Of a stretch of 32,844 nucleotides of DNA, positions 29,839-32,844 are shown in pieces. A program made the position numbers and the translations under genes. Each line of letters opens with the position of its first letter. Position 1 is the stretch's first letter. The DNA lies in NCBI GenBank assembly GCA_016215205.1, contig JACRKU010000015.1, forward strand, positions 1 through 32,844. Direction: 5' to 3'. The notes beneath the pieces were generated by a model. The model had not been told where the DNA came from and made no database searches. It was given only the letters and a program-made list of their open reading frames with translations. The DNA is from Candidatus Yonathbacteria bacterium (GTDB lineage Bacteria; Patescibacteriota; Minisyncoccia; Phycocordibacterales; UBA1550).

Positions 29839-29913
29839 TGGCTCCGCGGGTAGGGATCGAACCTACGACCAAGCGATTAACAGTCGCTTGCTCTACCACT
29901 GAGCTACCGCGGA
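29839..29913 (-). tRNA. tRNA-Asn (anticodon GTT), CCA encoded
   Basis: On the minus strand the acceptor stem TCCGCGG pairs with CCGCGGA. The D arm is GCTCAGTGGTAGAGC and the anticodon stem is AGCGA/TCGCT around CTGTTAA, giving anticodon GTT for Asn. The T arm is GTAGGTTCGATCCCTAC. A discriminator G and genome-encoded CCA follow. All arms pair fully, so it should be functional. Confidence 0.95.
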
Positions 29914-29937
29914 ATAATTTTATATAAACACTTTTTA

Positions 29938-30006
29938 CCTTGGTGGCTCGTTCCCGCCTGTAAACAGTCGCTTGGCTAATTTCTATTGCCACTGAGCTAC
30001 CGCGGA
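29938..30006 (-). pseudogene. degenerate tRNA-Asn copy
   Basis: The first 18 bases on the minus strand (30006-29989, TCCGCGGTAGCTCAGTGG) are identical to the intact tRNA-Asn. CAAGCGACTGTT, including the GTT anticodon, recurs further on. The D loop is expanded by an AATAGAAATTAG-like stretch, and the 3' half (ACAGGCGGGAACGAGCCACCA) cannot close the acceptor stem with TCCGCGG. It looks like a broken duplicate or a junction scar. Confidence 0.7.
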
Positions 30007-30142
30007 ATATATATTGAGGTGTAGTACATCACTTATTTCGGCAATGGAGTACAATGTGCATAATAGCAAAACTTGAGGAAATTGCAAAATTTTGATAAGA
30101 TTGGAATTCATTAAACTAAATTTAAAAAATTACTGAATCACT

Positions 30143-31576
30143 ATGAAAAAGACAAAAATCGTAGCAACTATCGGCCCCGCATCCGAGAGCGAGGAAATTC
30201 TTACCAGTCTAATAAAAGCGGGAATGAATGTTTGCCGTTTGAATTTCTCTCACGGAAACCACGAAGAACATTTGGTTCGATTGAAAAATATCCGCGCTGT
30301 TGCTCTGAAACTTGGCACGCCAACCGCAATCTTGCAGGACTTGTCCGGTCCAAAAATCCGCATCGGAGATTTTTATCAGGAGCGTGTGATGCTTAGAAAG
30401 GGCGCTATCTTTACACTCACAACGAAAGCATGCGTAGGAGACGAGACCAAGGCGTTCGTAAACTACGCGGCGCTTCCAAAAGAAATCAAGAAAGGGGATT
30501 CAATTCTTCTTGATGACGGCAAAAAACACCTAGAGGTTATTTCCGTTTCGGGCGCTGAAATAAAATGCCGTATTATTGTCGGCGGCGAGACAAAAGGCCG
30601 CCGCGGCGTGAATCTCCCCGGTGTGTCACTCAAGATAAGCTGTCTCACGGCGAAAGACAAGAAAGATGTGATTTTTGGTATTGAAAATAAAGTTGACTAT
30701 GTCGCGCTTTCGTTTGTGCGCCGCGCGTCTGACATTCGCGAGCTTCGCGCGATTCTCACAAAAGCAAAATCGACTGCAAAAATTATCGCAAAAATTGAAA
30801 CTGAAGAAGCGATTCAAAATATCGATGCGATTATTGCCGAGACTGACGGTGTAATGGTAGCGCGTGGCGACCTTGCAGTGGAGGTTCCGGCGCAGGAAGT
30901 GCCGATTCTTCAAAAAATGATTATTGGAAAATGTAATGTTGCGGGCAAGCCGGTTATTGTGGCAACGCAAATGATGGAATCGATGATTAAGTCTCCCGTG
31001 CCTACGCGCGCGGAAGTCTCCGACGTGGCAAACTCAATCCTCGACGGAGCGGACGCAGTGATGCTTTCAGAAGAAAGCGCGCTTGGTGAATACCCCATTT
31101 TGGCAGTTGCCATGATGGCAAAGGTTGCTCTAACATCAGAAAAAAATTATCCGCATCGAGAAGCGCTTTATGGTGATATTCTCTTGCCAACTCATGACAC
31201 GAGCATGCATCGAAAAGATGTAGTGGATGCGGTGACTTTTTCTGTCGTGAGCACCGCGTCGGCTGTCGGCGCAAAAGCTATTATAGCGCTTTCGGAGTCT
31301 GGCCTTACTGCGCGAATGGTTTCGCGTTATCGTCCGGCACAGCCGGTGATTGCGATGAGCCCGAAGGATTATGTGGTGCGTCAACTCGAGCTTGTTTTCG
31401 GATGTTTTCCAGCGCGTATCAATAACCTTACAACGATTGCTGATGTGATGAAAGCCGTGCGCGCGTATGTGCAAGAGCACAAGATTGCAAAGAAGGGTGA
31501 CAAAGTTGTTGTGGCGGCAGGCGTGCCTTTCGGGCATATTGGAGGAACAAACATGGTAATGGTGGAGGTGATATAA
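30143..31576 (+). CDS. pyk: pyruvate kinase
   Basis: The product is 477 residues, the normal length for the enzyme without an extra C-terminal phosphotransfer domain. It converts phosphoenolpyruvate and ADP to pyruvate and ATP, the last step of glycolysis, in the cytosol. Seen motifs are KIVATIGPAS at the start, MNVCRLNFSHG with the substrate-binding Arg, the active-site segment IIAKIETEEAIQNIDAIIAETDGVMVARGDLAVE with the catalytic Lys and metal ligands Glu and Asp, and VIVATQMMESMIKSPVPTRAEVSDVANSILDGADAVMLSEESA. The C-terminal regulatory domain is present (KAIIALSESGLTARMVSRYRP). Pyruvate kinase is one of the glycolytic genes often kept in reduced CPR genomes. Confidence 0.97.
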   Translation: MKKTKIVATIGPASESEEILTSLIKAGMNVCRLNFSHGNHEEHLVRLKNIRAVALKLGTPTAILQDLSGPKIRIGDFYQERVMLRKGAIFTLTTKACVGDETKAFVNYAALPKEIKKGDSILLDDGKKHLEVISVSGAEIKCRIIVGGETKGRRGVNLPGVSLKISCLTAKDKKDVIFGIENKVDYVALSFVRRASDIRELRAILTKAKSTAKIIAKIETEEAIQNIDAIIAETDGVMVARGDLAVEVPAQEVPILQKMIIGKCNVAGKPVIVATQMMESMIKSPVPTRAEVSDVANSILDGADAVMLSEESALGEYPILAVAMMAKVALTSEKNYPHREALYGDILLPTHDTSMHRKDVVDAVTFSVVSTASAVGAKAIIALSESGLTARMVSRYRPAQPVIAMSPKDYVVRQLELVFGCFPARINNLTTIADVMKAVRAYVQEHKIAKKGDKVVVAAGVPFGHIGGTNMVMVEVI

Positions 31577-31617
31577 GTGGAACATTCGGGACAGGAAGAA
31601 CCAGGGAAATAATAAAT

Positions 31618-31845
31618 ATGTACATCAGAGTTCGCGTATCTGCGGGGGCTAAAAAGGAATCTTTGTCGCAGAGCACTAAAGATTCCTTTTTAGTGTCGGT
31701 AAAAGAGAAAGCGGAGCAAAATCTCGCCAATAAGCGAGTTCTGGAAATTATTGCTGAACACTTCGGGGTATCGCCCAAGCAGGTCCGCATCATTTCAGGG
31801 CATCATAGTCCCGGGAAAATCTTGTCTATACCAGACACGAAGTGA
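31618..31845 (+). CDS. DUF167/YggU-family protein
   Basis: The product is 75 residues. The family pattern is clear: an opening strand with VRVSAGAKKESL, then FLVSVKEKAEQNLANKRVLEIIAEHFGVSPKQVRIISGHHSPGKILSI. Members fold as a small alpha/beta domain; the function is not established. A 16-bp perfect inverted repeat lies in the first third of the gene. The gene sits 41 bases after pyk and 12 bases before the ribosome-hibernation gene, on the same strand. Confidence 0.88.
   Translation: MYIRVRVSAGAKKESLSQSTKDSFLVSVKEKAEQNLANKRVLEIIAEHFGVSPKQVRIISGHHSPGKILSIPDTK
31649..31693 (+). promoter_or_regulatory. 16-bp inverted repeat inside the DUF167 gene
   Basis: CTAAAAAGGAATCTTT (31649-31664) and AAAGATTCCTTTTTAG (31678-31693) are exact reverse complements with a 13-nt loop. 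The right arm ends in five T, so the stem could act as a weak terminator or pause after pyk, although it lies within coding sequence. Confidence 0.6.
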
Positions 31846-31857
31846 TATACTGTGTGT

Positions 31858-32229
31858 ATGAAAATCAAAATAACGACAACAAATATCGATTTGACCAGCG
31901 CCATTGAAAGTTATGTAGATGAAAAAATGAAAAGTGTGGAAAAGTTTGCAATACCGCACCAGAGCGAGAATCCGATTATGGAGGTTGAAATCGGAAAGAC
32001 AACCAATCATCATCAGTCTGGCGATGTGTTTCGCGCAGAGGTGAATATGCGCGTGCGCGGCAAGCATTTCCGCGCGACATCGGAGGAGAGCGATTTGTAT
32101 GCGGCTATCGACGATGTGCGAAATGAGCTCGTGCGCGAACTTTCCTCACATAAAGACAAGGCACGCACGCTCGTTCGTCGCGGTGCCGGAATGATTAAAA
32201 ATATGCTTCGCTTTGGACGCGGAGAGTAG
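31858..32229 (+). CDS. short ribosome hibernation-promoting factor (HPF/RaiA family)
   Basis: The product is 123 residues from the ATG at 31858. The fold pattern MKIKITTTNIDLTSAIESYVDEKMKSVEKF, then VFRAEVNMRVRGKHFRATSEESDLYAAIDDVRNELVREL, matches the S30AE domain that binds the 30S decoding site in resting cells. It has the short form: there is no C-terminal dimerisation domain of long HPF, only a basic tail (KARTLVRRGAGMIKNMLRFGRGE). The tail is longer than in E. coli HPF and rich in Arg, probably contacting rRNA. Confidence 0.9.
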   Translation: MKIKITTTNIDLTSAIESYVDEKMKSVEKFAIPHQSENPIMEVEIGKTTNHHQSGDVFRAEVNMRVRGKHFRATSEESDLYAAIDDVRNELVRELSSHKDKARTLVRRGAGMIKNMLRFGRGE

Positions 32230-32244
32230 TTTCCAATAAACATT

Positions 32245-32844
32245 ATGAGCACAAAAAATATCATTTTTCTTTTAACCGCCGTTATTTTTATTGTCGGTAT
32301 CGTGTGGCTCGGCGGTGCCCAAAAAACACCAACCGCGCCGGCAATAACAGAAACTAAAACCACAGCAACCACCCCAGAAGTTAAGACAGGAATTAATTCA
32401 AAGAGACCTATGACCACAGTAACAATGACAACGAATAAAGGAGCAATCACACTCGAGCTTTTTGCAGACCTTAAGCCAAAAACTGCCGAGAATTTTACCA
32501 AGCTCGCAAAGGAGGGATTTTATAACGGCTCACGCTTTCATCGCGTCATCAAGGGATTTATGGTTCAAGGAGGCGACCCGCTTTCAAAGGACACAAACAA
32601 AATGAACGCGTGGGGAACTGGCGGTCCCGGATATCAGTTTGCAGATGAGCTCGCTACAGAAAACAAAAATGTTATTGGTACTATAGCAATGGCGAACTCC
32701 GGCCCTAATACAAACGGCAGTCAGTTTTTTATCAATACAGCAAACAATAATTTCCTTGATACGAAACATACGGTATTTGGTAAAGTGACCGCAGGGATGG
32801 ATGTGGTAGCGGCAATTGAGAATACCAAGACTGGCGCAAATGAC
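32245..32844 (+). CDS. membrane-anchored cyclophilin-type peptidyl-prolyl isomerase (3' end outside window)
   Basis: The frame is open from the ATG at 32245 to the window end (200 codons). An N-terminal membrane segment (IIFLLTAVIFIVGIVWLGG) and a Thr/Pro-rich linker place the enzyme outside the cell. The cyclophilin domain starts at TVTMTTNKGAITLELFADLKPKTAENF. Active-site residues are visible: Arg in GSRFHRVIKGFMVQGGDP, the segment MANSGPNTNGSQFFI, and HTVFGKV. It would speed proline isomerisation in secreted proteins. Only a few C-terminal residues are likely missing. Confidence 0.92.
   Translation, partial: MSTKNIIFLLTAVIFIVGIVWLGGAQKTPTAPAITETKTTATTPEVKTGINSKRPMTTVTMTTNKGAITLELFADLKPKTAENFTKLAKEGFYNGSRFHRVIKGFMVQGGDPLSKDTNKMNAWGTGGPGYQFADELATENKNVIGTIAMANSGPNTNGSQFFINTANNNFLDTKHTVFGKVTAGMDVVAAIENTKTGAND

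Noticed and set aside
29756-29992. 78-residue minus-strand open frame containing SSVVEQATVNRLVVGSIPTRG
   Set aside because: It is the translation of the tRNA-Asn gene and its flanks; this peptide is a well-known false product of tRNA sequence.
32013-32501. 162-residue minus-strand frame with hydrophobic stretches
   Set aside because: It overlaps the hibernation-factor and cyclophilin genes in antisense; its hydrophobic runs mirror Lys/Glu- and Thr-rich codons.

Overview
The window looks like a chromosomal segment of a Patescibacteria (CPR) bacterium, most likely a Parcubacteria-type lineage. This is inferred from gene content and style, not from a marker-gene search. Genes are tightly packed. 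Most starts lack a recognisable Shine-Dalgarno sequence. Many proteins are small, secreted or single-pass and of unknown function. There are divergent type IV pilin-like proteins, toxin-antitoxin remnants, and a RAYT transposase with its own palindromes. TGA acts as a normal stop (for example at the ends of the methyltransferase and SET genes), which argues against the recoded Gracilibacteria/Absconditabacteria lineages.

Region 1 (1-3222) is an accessory patch. It holds the tail of a class A beta-lactamase-like hydrolase, an orphan antitoxin-like gene, a HicB-HicA pair, a glycosyltransferase, a second antitoxin-like gene with a RelE/ParE toxin whose C-terminus lies in the -1 frame, and a SAM methyltransferase. 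Region 2 (3235-7700) is a co-oriented surface locus: two single-pass proteins, a secreted protein, a PilW/GspJ-like prepilin, and a PilX/GspK-like pseudopilin fused to a seven-repeat beta-propeller. Degenerate AGAA/TAGAA-type repeats lie between these genes and run into their signal or leader peptides.

Region 3 (16962 down to 7807, minus strand) is a six-gene, almost gapless efflux operon. Its order is HI0933/BaiN-like flavoprotein, P1B-like ATPase with an atypical membrane motif, P3B/MgtA-like cation ATPase, HlyD/MacA-like adaptor, MacB/LolD-type ATPase and MacB/FtsX-type permease. A SET-domain gene is transcribed divergently from it, and an MFS exporter converges on the SET gene. A perfect 52-bp palindrome, probably a bidirectional terminator, separates these from region 4.

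Region 4 (18768-24000, minus strand) is a two-gene surface operon. It encodes a 1182-residue secreted multidomain protein ending in a type I dockerin, followed 1 nt later by a membrane-anchored protein whose N-terminus resembles a cohesin. Region 5 (24063-24803) is the RAYT gene. One palindrome flanks it on each side and two more lie inside it, both read in frame as the same peptide. A fifth copy lies about 17 kb away at 7722.

Region 6 (24825-32844) carries a histidine kinase and receiver pair, a cold-shock protein, a small conserved protein whose reading frame runs through its own terminator, a secreted coiled-coil protein, a secreted peptidoglycan-binding protein, tRNA-Asn with a degenerate second copy, pyruvate kinase, a DUF167 protein, a short ribosome-hibernation factor, and a membrane-anchored cyclophilin cut by the window end. 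No CRISPR array, rRNA, prophage structural gene or replication origin was seen. The strongest leads are the RAYT with in-frame palindromes, the dockerin/cohesin gene pair, the pilin-propeller fusion, the P1B ATPase with CAD in place of CPC, and the frameshifted RelE.
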